From BOG-1112 sp964611335 (GTDB lineage Bacteria; Bdellovibrionota_B; Oligoflexia; Oligoflexales; Bog-1112), in the NCBI GenBank assembly GCA_964611335.1, contig CAZSXR010000002.1:248001-312000 (forward strand): a stretch of 64,000 bases of DNA. Reading direction: 5' to 3'. Below, piece by piece: positions 7,949 to 14,304 of this stretch (within the stretch, counting starts at the first letter, position 1; every line of letters starts with the position of its first letter). Under the pieces are notes generated by a model. The model did no database searches. It was not told where the DNA came from and saw only the letters and a program-made list of their open reading frames with translations. The translations under genes were made by a program, and so were the position numbers.

Positions 7949-10192
7949 CTAGATTAAAGATTGAGGATCAACATCAACCTGTATGCGTAGATCCCCTCTA
8001 CGAAGAGGGAACGCTGATAAAAAATCATAGGCCACACGGTGTACAGCCTGAGAACTCTTTGAAGAAAAGAGTAAAGATCGCCGAAAACGCCTCTTGATTC
8101 TCTCTATAGGAGGTACAACAGGGCCAATAATGCGAAGTTCATGAAATATCGCTGGATCTTTCAAAAAGAGATTCTGCTGCCAGCTCCTCATTTCAGAACA
8201 AGCCTCTTCAAGTTTCTCACTATGTTCACTTGTAAGCTCAATGCGAATAAGGTGGGTAAAGGGCGGATAAGCATATTTTTTACGAAGTTCCAGCTCCTCT
8301 TTCATGAACCCTTCATAGTCATGATGTATTGCATGTTTCAAAACAGGGTCATTTTCACGCAAACTTTGTATAAGAACCCTCCCTCCTCGCGAGCAACGGC
8401 CAGCTCTCCCAGCAGCTTGTACTATCAATTGAAAGGAACGTTCCCCTGCACGAAAATCAGGAAGATCCAGCATTGCATCCAGTTCACAAATCACTGTCAA
8501 CCCGACATTGGGAAAATCATGTCCTTTCGCAAGAATCTGAGTTCCTACCAGTATTTGAATCTCACCCTTACGGAAAGCGTTGAGCAAAGGAAAAAGTTTT
8601 TCACGAGAAGTCAGAATATCTGAATCCAAACGTCCTATAGTTGCTTGTGGTAAAGCCTGCTTAAGAAGTGCTTCCGCTTTTTGACTTCCTACTCCCACTG
8701 CTGAAAAGTGTGTCTTTGGAAACTTCTCGAGAAGCTCAGATAAACTGCTCTGATATCCACAGTAATGACATAACAACTGACTTCGATTCTTATGAACCGT
8801 AAGACTGATACTGCATTCAGGGCACTCTATCGCAGCTTTTGTTTCATGGTTGACTAAGTAATAGGCATAGCCTCTTCTGTTGACAAGAACTATAGCCTGC
8901 TGCCCCTTTTCAAAGTTGTCTTTAAGAGCTTGAAGAGTGAGGGGAGAAAGGAAACTTTCTTTGTTGATTTCGGAATTCACAGTTACAAGTTCTGTCTGCA
9001 CTTTTTGTAAACTGGGCACTATTGAAATGCTCGGCAAACTCAAATCTACCACTCTGTTTCTAAGTTCTAACAAATGATATTTGCCTTGCTTTGCATTCCA
9101 ATAAGATTCTACGGATGGCGTTGCTGAACCCAAAATACAGGTAATGGATTCCATATGGGATCGCACAACTGCAATATCCCTTCCGTTATAAGTTAAACCT
9201 GAAGCTTGTTTATAACTTTGATCATGTTCTTCATCCACTATCACCAGGCGTAGCTCTTTGAAACGTGCAAAAACTGCAGAACGTGGTCCTATCAAAACTC
9301 GAGCGCTGCCTTCTCTTATTTTTGAAAGCTCATTCCAACGCTGACTATCTGAAAGCGCTGAATGAACAACCGCAACACTCCCTGGAAAAGATTCTTCGAA
9401 AATATGAGTCATCTGTGGAGTCAGTGCTATTTCAGGAACGAGAAGAAGGGCTTGTGCATCTTTGCCATAAGTTTCGAAATATCGTTTCATCACTGAAAGA
9501 TACACACGAGTTTTTCCCGATCCCGTCACACCCCGAATTAAAAAAGTTCGAGGTTTTCCCATTGTTTCAACAATACCCTGAACAACATTTTCCTGTTCTG
9601 AACTCAAAGGTGCAAAATACCCTGAAACAGGATGTTCTTTAAACTCCTGATGTGTAATTTTTTTTACATTGAGTTCGCTTTCTTTACTGCGTTGAATGAG
9701 AGCTTTTTTTGTAAGTTTTTTAACAAGATCTTTGTCTTCAGGATGTGTTTGCAACCATTCTTTAAATCGTTTTTTAAAAATGGGAGAACTCACCGCCTGT
9801 TTATTTTTAAAAAGATAAGAGAGAAACTCGGAGTAATCTGTTTCTGTAGACAGCACCTTGAGATGATAGCTTTCTTTGACCTTCTTTTTTTCAGAAGTGG
9901 GGAGCATAGCTTTGAAAACTTCCCCAAGAGGGTGGAGATAGTATTCACTGATCCAGAATCCAAGTTTGAGCAAAGTTGGGGAGAGTATGGGGTCTGAATC
10001 CAAAATCTGGTCTATATGTTTAAGCTCTATCCCCTCAAGGCTTTTCCCTGAAACATCGCCAAGAACCATGCCTATGAGCTTCCGATTGCCAAATGGGACC
10101 CGCACTCTGGAGCCAGGAGGAATCAAGCTATCAGAAAGATAGCTAAAATTTCTTGCCAATGGGACGGGTAATGCGACTTCAATCCTATACAT
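7949..10192 (-). CDS. priA: Primosomal protein N' (replication restart helicase PriA)
   Basis: 747 residues, full family length. The N-terminal DNA-binding region begins with VALPVPLARNFSYL. The helicase core has Walker A GVTGSGKTRVYL, DEEH box VIVDEEHDQSYKQ, LGSATPS, and C-terminal GTQILAKGHDFPNV and QAAGRAGR. PriA reloads the replisome at stalled forks. The zinc region is unusual. The inner site is present (Cys457, Cys460, Cys475, Cys478, with exactly the spacing of E. coli 445/448/463/466), but the cysteine pairs that build the outer site are absent on both sides. The gene is divergent from rpsR and ends about 350 bases before the clpP leader promoter region. Confidence 0.96.
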   Translation of the reverse strand: MYRIEVALPVPLARNFSYLSDSLIPPGSRVRVPFGNRKLIGMVLGDVSGKSLEGIELKHIDQILDSDPILSPTLLKLGFWISEYYLHPLGEVFKAMLPTSEKKKVKESYHLKVLSTETDYSEFLSYLFKNKQAVSSPIFKKRFKEWLQTHPEDKDLVKKLTKKALIQRSKESELNVKKITHQEFKEHPVSGYFAPLSSEQENVVQGIVETMGKPRTFLIRGVTGSGKTRVYLSVMKRYFETYGKDAQALLLVPEIALTPQMTHIFEESFPGSVAVVHSALSDSQRWNELSKIREGSARVLIGPRSAVFARFKELRLVIVDEEHDQSYKQASGLTYNGRDIAVVRSHMESITCILGSATPSVESYWNAKQGKYHLLELRNRVVDLSLPSISIVPSLQKVQTELVTVNSEINKESFLSPLTLQALKDNFEKGQQAIVLVNRRGYAYYLVNHETKAAIECPECSISLTVHKNRSQLLCHYCGYQSSLSELLEKFPKTHFSAVGVGSQKAEALLKQALPQATIGRLDSDILTSREKLFPLLNAFRKGEIQILVGTQILAKGHDFPNVGLTVICELDAMLDLPDFRAGERSFQLIVQAAGRAGRCSRGGRVLIQSLRENDPVLKHAIHHDYEGFMKEELELRKKYAYPPFTHLIRIELTSEHSEKLEEACSEMRSWQQNLFLKDPAIFHELRIIGPVVPPIERIKRRFRRSLLFSSKSSQAVHRVAYDFLSAFPLRRGDLRIQVDVDPQSLI

Positions 10193-10253
10193 TTCTCTAT
10201 CAAACCTACTGGGAGCCTATTGCTGCAACTCATTAGAAACTTGCGATGATTTC

Positions 10254-10282
10254 TTGTCAGCGGGTTCAAAATGAGGTAAAAG
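10254..10282 (+). promoter_or_regulatory. Candidate promoter of the ribosomal protein cluster
   Basis: TTGTCA (10254-10259), a 17-base spacer and TAAAAG (10277-10282) lie in the priA-rpsR divergent gap. Initiation near 10289 would place both hairpins at 10308-10352 in the 5' leader of rpsR. The -10 element is a modest match, so this is tentative. Confidence 0.4.
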
Positions 10283-10306
10283 CGAGCTTCATTGTGTTTT
10301 AACCCT

Positions 10307-10352
10307 TACCGCAAAGCGGTGTACCCAAAAGGGGCCTTTCGACGGAAAGGTC
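10307..10352 (+). promoter_or_regulatory. Two-hairpin leader before rpsR, candidate ribosomal-protein autoregulatory site
   Basis: Hairpin 1 is ACCGC-AAA-GCGGT at 10308-10320. Hairpin 2 pairs GGCCTTTC (10333-10340) with GAAAGGTC (10345-10352) around a GACG loop, with one G-U pair. They end just before the ribosome-binding site GAGGAG (10359-10364) and the GTG start at 10370. Autogenous control through a structured leader is common for ribosomal protein operons, and S6:S18 is known to bind leader RNAs in other bacteria. Whether this leader matches that motif needs a covariance search. Confidence 0.4.
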
Positions 10353-10369
10353 ACTGACGAGGAGCTTAC

Positions 10370-10870
10370 GTGAGACCGACTCATCATTCTAGTACTAATG
10401 GAACTAACGGCAATAGCAGTGCCAACGGCAATGGCAACGGCAACAATCCACGACGCAAAAAGAAAAGAATGCTTTCGAGAAAGAAACGTTCTTTAGATCC
10501 ATCACTGATCATCGACTATAAAGACGGAGATCTCCTCCGTCGATTTGTTACAGAAAGAGGCAAAATCATCCCACGCCGTATTTCTGGTGCCACTCAAGAA
10601 CAGCAACGCAAACTCACAGTAGCTATCAAGAGAGCAAGATTTCTTGGATTGCTTCCCTATTCTGTATCTCACATAAGTGAGCGCGGATTTGCAGGAGATA
10701 TGCAAAACTCCGTACAAACTTTCGTTTCTGCTACGATGCGTGGACGTGGTCCAGGGCATCACCAACGTGGTGGACAAGAAGCTGCTCCCGGTAGCATCGG
10801 TGTAGGCATCGGCATTCCTCGCGAACGCGATGACGACAGAGATGATGTTGGCGGCGACGAAGAAGAATAG
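10370..10870 (+). CDS. rpsR: 30S ribosomal protein S18, cysteine-free, with long N- and C-terminal extensions
   Basis: 166 residues from a GTG start with GAGGAG five bases upstream. Residues about 45-105 are an S18 core: IDYKDGDLLRRFVTERGKII, PRRISGAT and AIKRARFLGLLPY. The N-terminus is an Asn/Gly/Ser-rich repeat (NGTNGNSSANGNGNGNN) followed by a KKKR basic patch. After the core about 60 residues follow, rich in Gly, Gln and Arg, ending in an acidic tail (DDDRDDVGGDEEE). Normal S18 is about 75-90 residues. The cysteines found in many S18 proteins before the core are absent. S18 sits on the platform of the 30S subunit with S6 and S11. It heads a cluster with rpmB, a small basic gene and rpsT; rpsF and rplI, its usual partners, are not here. 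Confidence 0.9.
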   Translation: MRPTHHSSTNGTNGNSSANGNGNGNNPRRKKKRMLSRKKRSLDPSLIIDYKDGDLLRRFVTERGKIIPRRISGATQEQQRKLTVAIKRARFLGLLPYSVSHISERGFAGDMQNSVQTFVSATMRGRGPGHHQRGGQEAAPGSIGVGIGIPRERDDDRDDVGGDEEE

Positions 10871-10926
10871 GCCTAAACTCTGGTTGGAAGCTTAAAAAAA
10901 AGATCCAAGAAACAAGGAAATATAAA

Positions 10927-11157
10927 ATGTCTCGAGTATGTGAATTATCAAAAAAAGGTCCCCAAGTTGGGAATCGAATCAGTCATTCGAATATCAAGTC
11001 AAAGCATCGTTTCTTACCAAACTTGCAGAAAAAGCGTCTTTGGTCAGAAAGCTTGAAAAAATATGTAACACTTACAATTTCTATGTCGGCTTTGAGAACG
11101 GTTGATAAAATCGGTCTTGATCGTTATGCGAAAAAAGTTGGCTTAAAAATATCATAG
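10927..11157 (+). CDS. rpmB: 50S ribosomal protein L28
   Basis: 76 residues, normal length. The sequence shows the L28 pattern: MSRVCELSKKGPQVGNRISH, then KSKHRFLPNLQKKRLW, then VTLTISMSALRTVDKIGLD. There is a ribosome-binding purine run before the ATG and the gene sits 56 bases after rpsR. L28 is a small basic protein of the large subunit. In many bacteria rpmB is paired with rpmG (L33); here the next gene is instead a 48-residue basic protein and then rpsT. It lacks the CxxC pairs of zinc-binding L28 forms, having a single cysteine. Confidence 0.95.
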   Translation: MSRVCELSKKGPQVGNRISHSNIKSKHRFLPNLQKKRLWSESLKKYVTLTISMSALRTVDKIGLDRYAKKVGLKIS

Positions 11158-11176
11158 GTTAAGAAGGAGTAATCAA

Positions 11177-11323
11177 ATGGGACGTGGAGATAACCGCTTA
11201 ACTCTAAAGATGCGCCAACGCAATAATCAGAAGAGAAAAAAGCAAAATTTAAGAACAAAGATTGAAGAGTCGAAGAAAGCTAAAAAAGCTACTCCTTCGA
11301 AAAAAAGAGATGAGGAGAAATAA
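11177..11323 (+). CDS. 48-residue highly basic protein between L28 and S20 (possible THX-like ribosomal protein)
   Basis: The ATG at 11177 has AGAAGGAG about seven bases upstream, and the TAA at 11321-11323 is two bases before the rpsT ATG. The product starts MGRGDNRLTLKMRQRNNQKR and continues with many Lys/Arg residues. About 40% of positions are basic, with no hydrophobic core. The MGRGD opening resembles the MGKGD start of the small S-THX ribosomal proteins, but the rest does not align obviously. Position, ribosome-binding site and composition support a real gene whose product probably binds rRNA. The function is inferred from context only. Confidence 0.75.
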   Translation: MGRGDNRLTLKMRQRNNQKRKKQNLRTKIEESKKAKKATPSKKRDEEK

Positions 11324-11325
11324 AC

Positions 11326-11616
11326 ATGGCTCAGCATAAGTCAGCAGAAAAGCAAGCTAGACAAAATATTAAGAAGAACCTTGGAAACCGCAGCTACATG
11401 TCTCAAGTAAAGACAGCTGTGAAAAAATTTCTTACAGCAGTTCAAGGTTTACAAGAAGGCAAAACAGGAGCGGATGAAGCTCAGAAATGTTTCGTTAATG
11501 CACAATCCTTCTTGATGAAAGCAGCTACAAAGCGCGTTATTCATAAGAACAATGCATCTCGTCACATTGCTCGTCTTTCACACATGCTTGCAAAGACTCA
11601 GAAAAAATCAGCTTAG
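11326..11616 (+). CDS. rpsT: 30S ribosomal protein S20
   Basis: 96 residues. The pattern is typical S20: MAQHKSAEKQARQNIKKNLGNRSYMSQVKTA split by helices, then KRVIHKNNASRHIARL near the C-terminus, the most conserved part of the family. It begins two bases after the small basic gene, so all four genes from rpsR form one transcription unit. The stop codon TAG (11614-11616) lies within the left arm of the terminator at 11610-11637. S20 is a primary 16S rRNA-binding protein at the base of the small subunit. Confidence 0.96.
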   Translation: MAQHKSAEKQARQNIKKNLGNRSYMSQVKTAVKKFLTAVQGLQEGKTGADEAQKCFVNAQSFLMKAATKRVIHKNNASRHIARLSHMLAKTQKKSA

Positions 11617-11637
11617 TGTTTTATGCTAAGCTTTTTT
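11610..11637. terminator. Bidirectional intrinsic terminator shared by rpsT and mazG
   Basis: AGCTTAG (11610-11616) and CTAAGCT (11626-11632) form a perfect 7-bp stem with a 9-nt loop, followed by five further T residues on the plus strand. On the minus strand the same stem is followed two bases later by a run of T. The stem contains the TAG stop of rpsT in its left arm and the TAG stop of mazG in its right arm. Confidence 0.85.
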
Positions 11638-12450
11638 AGCTTCATTCCATAAGACTTCAAGTTGTTCTTTTTGCAAAGCCGAGATTTCCTGGTCTCGGCT
11701 TTTTGCTTTTTCCTCCATCCACTCAAAGCGTTTTAAGAATTTCAGATTCCCATCCCAGGCCACCATCTCAGGTTCTAAGTCAAGATGTCTACACAACTGA
11801 GCCAAAGTGAAATATACATCGCCTAGTTCAGAGTAAAGTTCAGGTGAGTGTTTCTTATGAGAACGTTTCCACTCTGTTTTTAACTCCTGAATTTCTGAAA
11901 GCAAGACATCGAAAACTTCTTCGGGATTATCCCAGTCAAAATTTACACCCTTTGCCGCTTTTCCAATTTTAGCGGCTTGTGTACTTGCGGGATGAACCTT
12001 ATAAACCCCTTTCTCCTGCATATAGGTGCTTGTATCGTGAAGTACTTTTTCTGATTTCTTGATCTCCTCCCATCGTTCCATTATTTGGGGAATCTCTCGC
12101 TTCTTTTGCTCTTCCACAGACCCAAAAACATGGGGATGTCTTCTAAACATTTTTTCATGGATAGACCGAATCACATCTTCAATAGCAAATGTTTTTGCGT
12201 CGTTTGCAATCTGTGCATTTAAGACGACTTGTAAGAGTACATCTCCTAACTCATCACAGATGAGTGCTGTGTTATTCTCTTTCATGACAGCAGCAGATTC
12301 GTAGGCTTCTTCAATCATATATTTTGCAAGTGTCTGATGATTCTGTTTAAGATCCCAAGGGCAACCGTTTACAGGATCTCGTAGTCTTTCAATCAACTTG
12401 CAAAATTCAGCAAAAGCTTCTTTGGCGGTATCAAAATTGTGTTTTGTCAT
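11626..12450 (-). CDS. mazG: Nucleoside triphosphate pyrophosphohydrolase MazG
   Basis: 274 residues from the ATG at 12450 (TTAGGA upstream). An in-frame TTG at 12507 would add 19 residues and lacks a good ribosome-binding site. Two MazG domains are present. The N-terminal one has LRDPVNGCPWDLKQNHQTLAKY, EEAYE and ELGDVLLQVVLNAQIA. The C-terminal one has KGVNFDWDNPEEVFDVLLSE and SELGDVYFTLAQLCRHL. The E-E-x-x-E and E-x-x-D metal motifs of all-alpha NTP pyrophosphatases can be seen in both. The enzyme removes pyrophosphate from NTPs, cleaning damaged nucleotides and modulating ppGpp-linked stress. The GCPWD motif is diagnostic of the two-domain MazG family. Confidence 0.94.
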   Translation of the reverse strand: MTKHNFDTAKEAFAEFCKLIERLRDPVNGCPWDLKQNHQTLAKYMIEEAYESAAVMKENNTALICDELGDVLLQVVLNAQIANDAKTFAIEDVIRSIHEKMFRRHPHVFGSVEEQKKREIPQIMERWEEIKKSEKVLHDTSTYMQEKGVYKVHPASTQAAKIGKAAKGVNFDWDNPEEVFDVLLSEIQELKTEWKRSHKKHSPELYSELGDVYFTLAQLCRHLDLEPEMVAWDGNLKFLKRFEWMEEKAKSRDQEISALQKEQLEVLWNEAKKA

Positions 12451-12582
12451 ATTGATTCCTAATCTTTCAAGATTTTCTGAAGAAAAACGATTCAGATAGA
12501 TTTTCAAAAGGCATCTTTAGCGTTTTCAAAGGAGTCCGAGTTAGAAAATTACAATTTGGAAGTGGACAATACTAAGTTTCAA

Positions 12583-13248
12583 CTATCTTCGTCCATTTTT
12601 TCGTTTGTTTCTCTGTGTGTGCATATCTCCCATATAACCGGAGTTTTCGTTTTCTAGTTTCTTTCGAACCTTCGATACAAGTTCCCTAGTTGACGGATGA
12701 AGTTCTTCTAATTTCGAATTTTCAATAAGGGAATTGAATGCACTTTTTAAATTTAGTAGGTGGCTAATATTCAAATTCAATTCATTCACTGCATTCTCGT
12801 AAATCGCCCATTCTTCTTCTAATTTTAGCTCTCCAGCTGTTTTCTTTTTTATATTTTCCTGCTTAGGAAGATTCGGAATAAGCACACCATCACACAAACT
12901 CCTACTTACGAGAAAGGTCGAAGGAGCCCCGCTTCCAAAGGATACAGAAGAATCTCGAGGATCTCCCATAAAATTTTTTCGCACTCTAGAATCGGAAATT
13001 TTCCTCTCTTCAACTTTACTCTCTTCCTCAGACTGATTTTCAGAAAAACATGCCGTTATTTTTCTGACCAAGAGGATACTCGCGAAAAAGACCCCTGATA
13101 CTATAGAAAATGTCTCAAAATCCGATGTTTCCTGTATTTCTTTCTTCTTATCCTCTTTCACATTGGCGTTTGTAGCAAAAGAAGGGGTTCCTACAAATGA
13201 AGATGCTAAAACGAAAGTAGTTGCCCGTTTTGAGATTTTTCTAAGCAT
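12583..13248 (-). CDS. Uncharacterised secreted or membrane-anchored protein
   Basis: About 221 residues from the ATG at 13248, preceded by AGGAA; longer in-frame starts at 13260 (ATG) and 13305 (TTG) are less well placed. I do not recognise the family. The N-terminus looks like a signal peptide ending near FVGTPSFA. A charged stretch follows, then a hydrophobic segment at about residues 48-65 (FSIVSGVFFASILLV), then a charged region rich in Glu, Lys and Ser, and an amphipathic helical part with NELNLNISHLLNLKSAFNSL. The C-terminus is strongly basic (NKRKNGRR). It lies between mazG and a secreted ankyrin-repeat gene on the same strand, with gaps of about 130 and 220 bases that show no clear features. 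Confidence 0.55.
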   Translation of the reverse strand: MLRKISKRATTFVLASSFVGTPSFATNANVKEDKKKEIQETSDFETFSIVSGVFFASILLVRKITACFSENQSEEESKVEERKISDSRVRKNFMGDPRDSSVSFGSGAPSTFLVSRSLCDGVLIPNLPKQENIKKKTAGELKLEEEWAIYENAVNELNLNISHLLNLKSAFNSLIENSKLEELHPSTRELVSKVRKKLENENSGYMGDMHTQRNKRKNGRR

Positions 13249-13465
13249 GGGTTTCCTCATAATATTCTTAATAAAGAGATAAAAGGCATCCAATAAGTTG
13301 CGCAACTGTAAATGTCAATGAAAAGACTTAATGCAAGTTGAGGCGACAATTAGTTTAGCGAACTATCCAAGAAATACTCAGACGAGGATGAAGAAATAAG
13401 ATTTGAGAGACTGTAAGAATTCCGTCCTTTGCTTGCTACAGTGCATTAGCTTTTTAATTTTAAAG

Positions 13466-14068
13466 TTATTCGACTCTTATCTCAGTAAAAAATTTATCTC
13501 TATAGTCTCTATAGATGCAGAGATTTTGGAGTTCTTTTTCCAATTCAGACTCCAATTGTAGTTTTTCAATAAATCGTCTCATATGGTTCCAGTTGGTGAG
13601 ATCTCTATTGTACTCATAAAATTCATTCAAAACTTGCATAGATTTAACTAAAGTCTGTGGTTTAATAGCATTTTCTATAGGGTATTCACCGTTCTTATCA
13701 AGAGATTGAACAGCGCCTTGCCTCAAAAACCAACGGACCATCTCTTTGTGTTGGAAGAATGCAGCGTGATGAATAGGTGTTTTGAGATCTATGTCTCTTA
13801 CATTGACATCAGCTCCTCTCTGCTTAAGGACTTTAGCAAGTTCAAGGTAACCCTTCCCTGCCGCATAATGCAATGCTGTCATTTTATATGGATACTCAAG
13901 ATGAACAAGTTCTGGGTCTTCATTTAGACATTCAACAACATCCTCTATAAGATTGGCAAGACAGGCTCTTTGAAATTTAATTTGTAAGTTTGAGTATTGA
14001 GCAGCACTCACAGTAGAAAAGAACAAGAATGACACGAAGACTGAACAGACGACTTTAGAAGCTTTCAT
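13466..14068 (-). CDS. Secreted ankyrin-repeat protein
   Basis: 200 residues with GAGG five bases before the ATG. The first 23 residues form a signal peptide (SVFVSFLFFSTVSAA). Residues about 25-130 carry about three ankyrin repeats. The two clearest are MTALHYAAGKGYLELAKVL with RGADVNVRD, and KTPIHHAAFFQHKEMVRWFL with RQGA. The remaining 70 residues are charged and helical with no recognised domain. Ankyrin repeats bind proteins. Some exported ones act on eukaryotic hosts, but periplasmic ankyrin proteins also exist, so a host role is only a possibility. It lies downstream of tRNA-Gly on the same strand. Confidence 0.8.
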   Translation of the reverse strand: MKASKVVCSVFVSFLFFSTVSAAQYSNLQIKFQRACLANLIEDVVECLNEDPELVHLEYPYKMTALHYAAGKGYLELAKVLKQRGADVNVRDIDLKTPIHHAAFFQHKEMVRWFLRQGAVQSLDKNGEYPIENAIKPQTLVKSMQVLNEFYEYNRDLTNWNHMRRFIEKLQLESELEKELQNLCIYRDYRDKFFTEIRVE

Positions 14069-14167
14069 TGAAACCTCATCATAAAGAAACGACCTTCTTT
14101 CACTTTATAAAAGTCTTTCTAAGAATTGCTTATGATGAACTAGATAAATGGAGATGGATAAAATTTC

Positions 14168-14243
14168 TGGAGCGGAAAACGGGACTCGAACCCGCGACCT
14201 TCGCGTTGGGAACGCGACGCTCTACCAACTGAGCTATTCCCGC
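14168..14243 (-). tRNA. tRNA-Gly, anticodon CCC
   Basis: The minus strand folds into a complete cloverleaf of 76 bases including an encoded CCA. The acceptor stem GCGGGAA pairs with TTTCCGC (one G-U). The D arm contains AGCTCAGTTGGTAGAGC. The anticodon stem TCGCG/CGCGA encloses TTCCCAA, giving anticodon CCC. The T arm contains GTTCGAGTCC. The discriminator base is U, as usual for bacterial tRNA-Gly. It reads the GGG codon. Confidence 0.96.
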
Positions 14244-14258
14244 AAAGAGGTGAGAAAA

Positions 14259-14287
14259 AATTTAACAAAATCTTTACAATCTCTCAA
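14259..14287 (-). promoter_or_regulatory. Candidate promoter of tRNA-Gly
   Basis: On the minus strand TTGAGA (14282-14287), a 17-base spacer and TAAATT (14259-14264) end about 15 bases before the first base of tRNA-Gly (14243). Spacing fits a sigma-70 promoter that would start just outside the mature tRNA. Confidence 0.55.
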
Positions 14288-14304
14288 AGCTTTCTATCCG
14301 GCTG

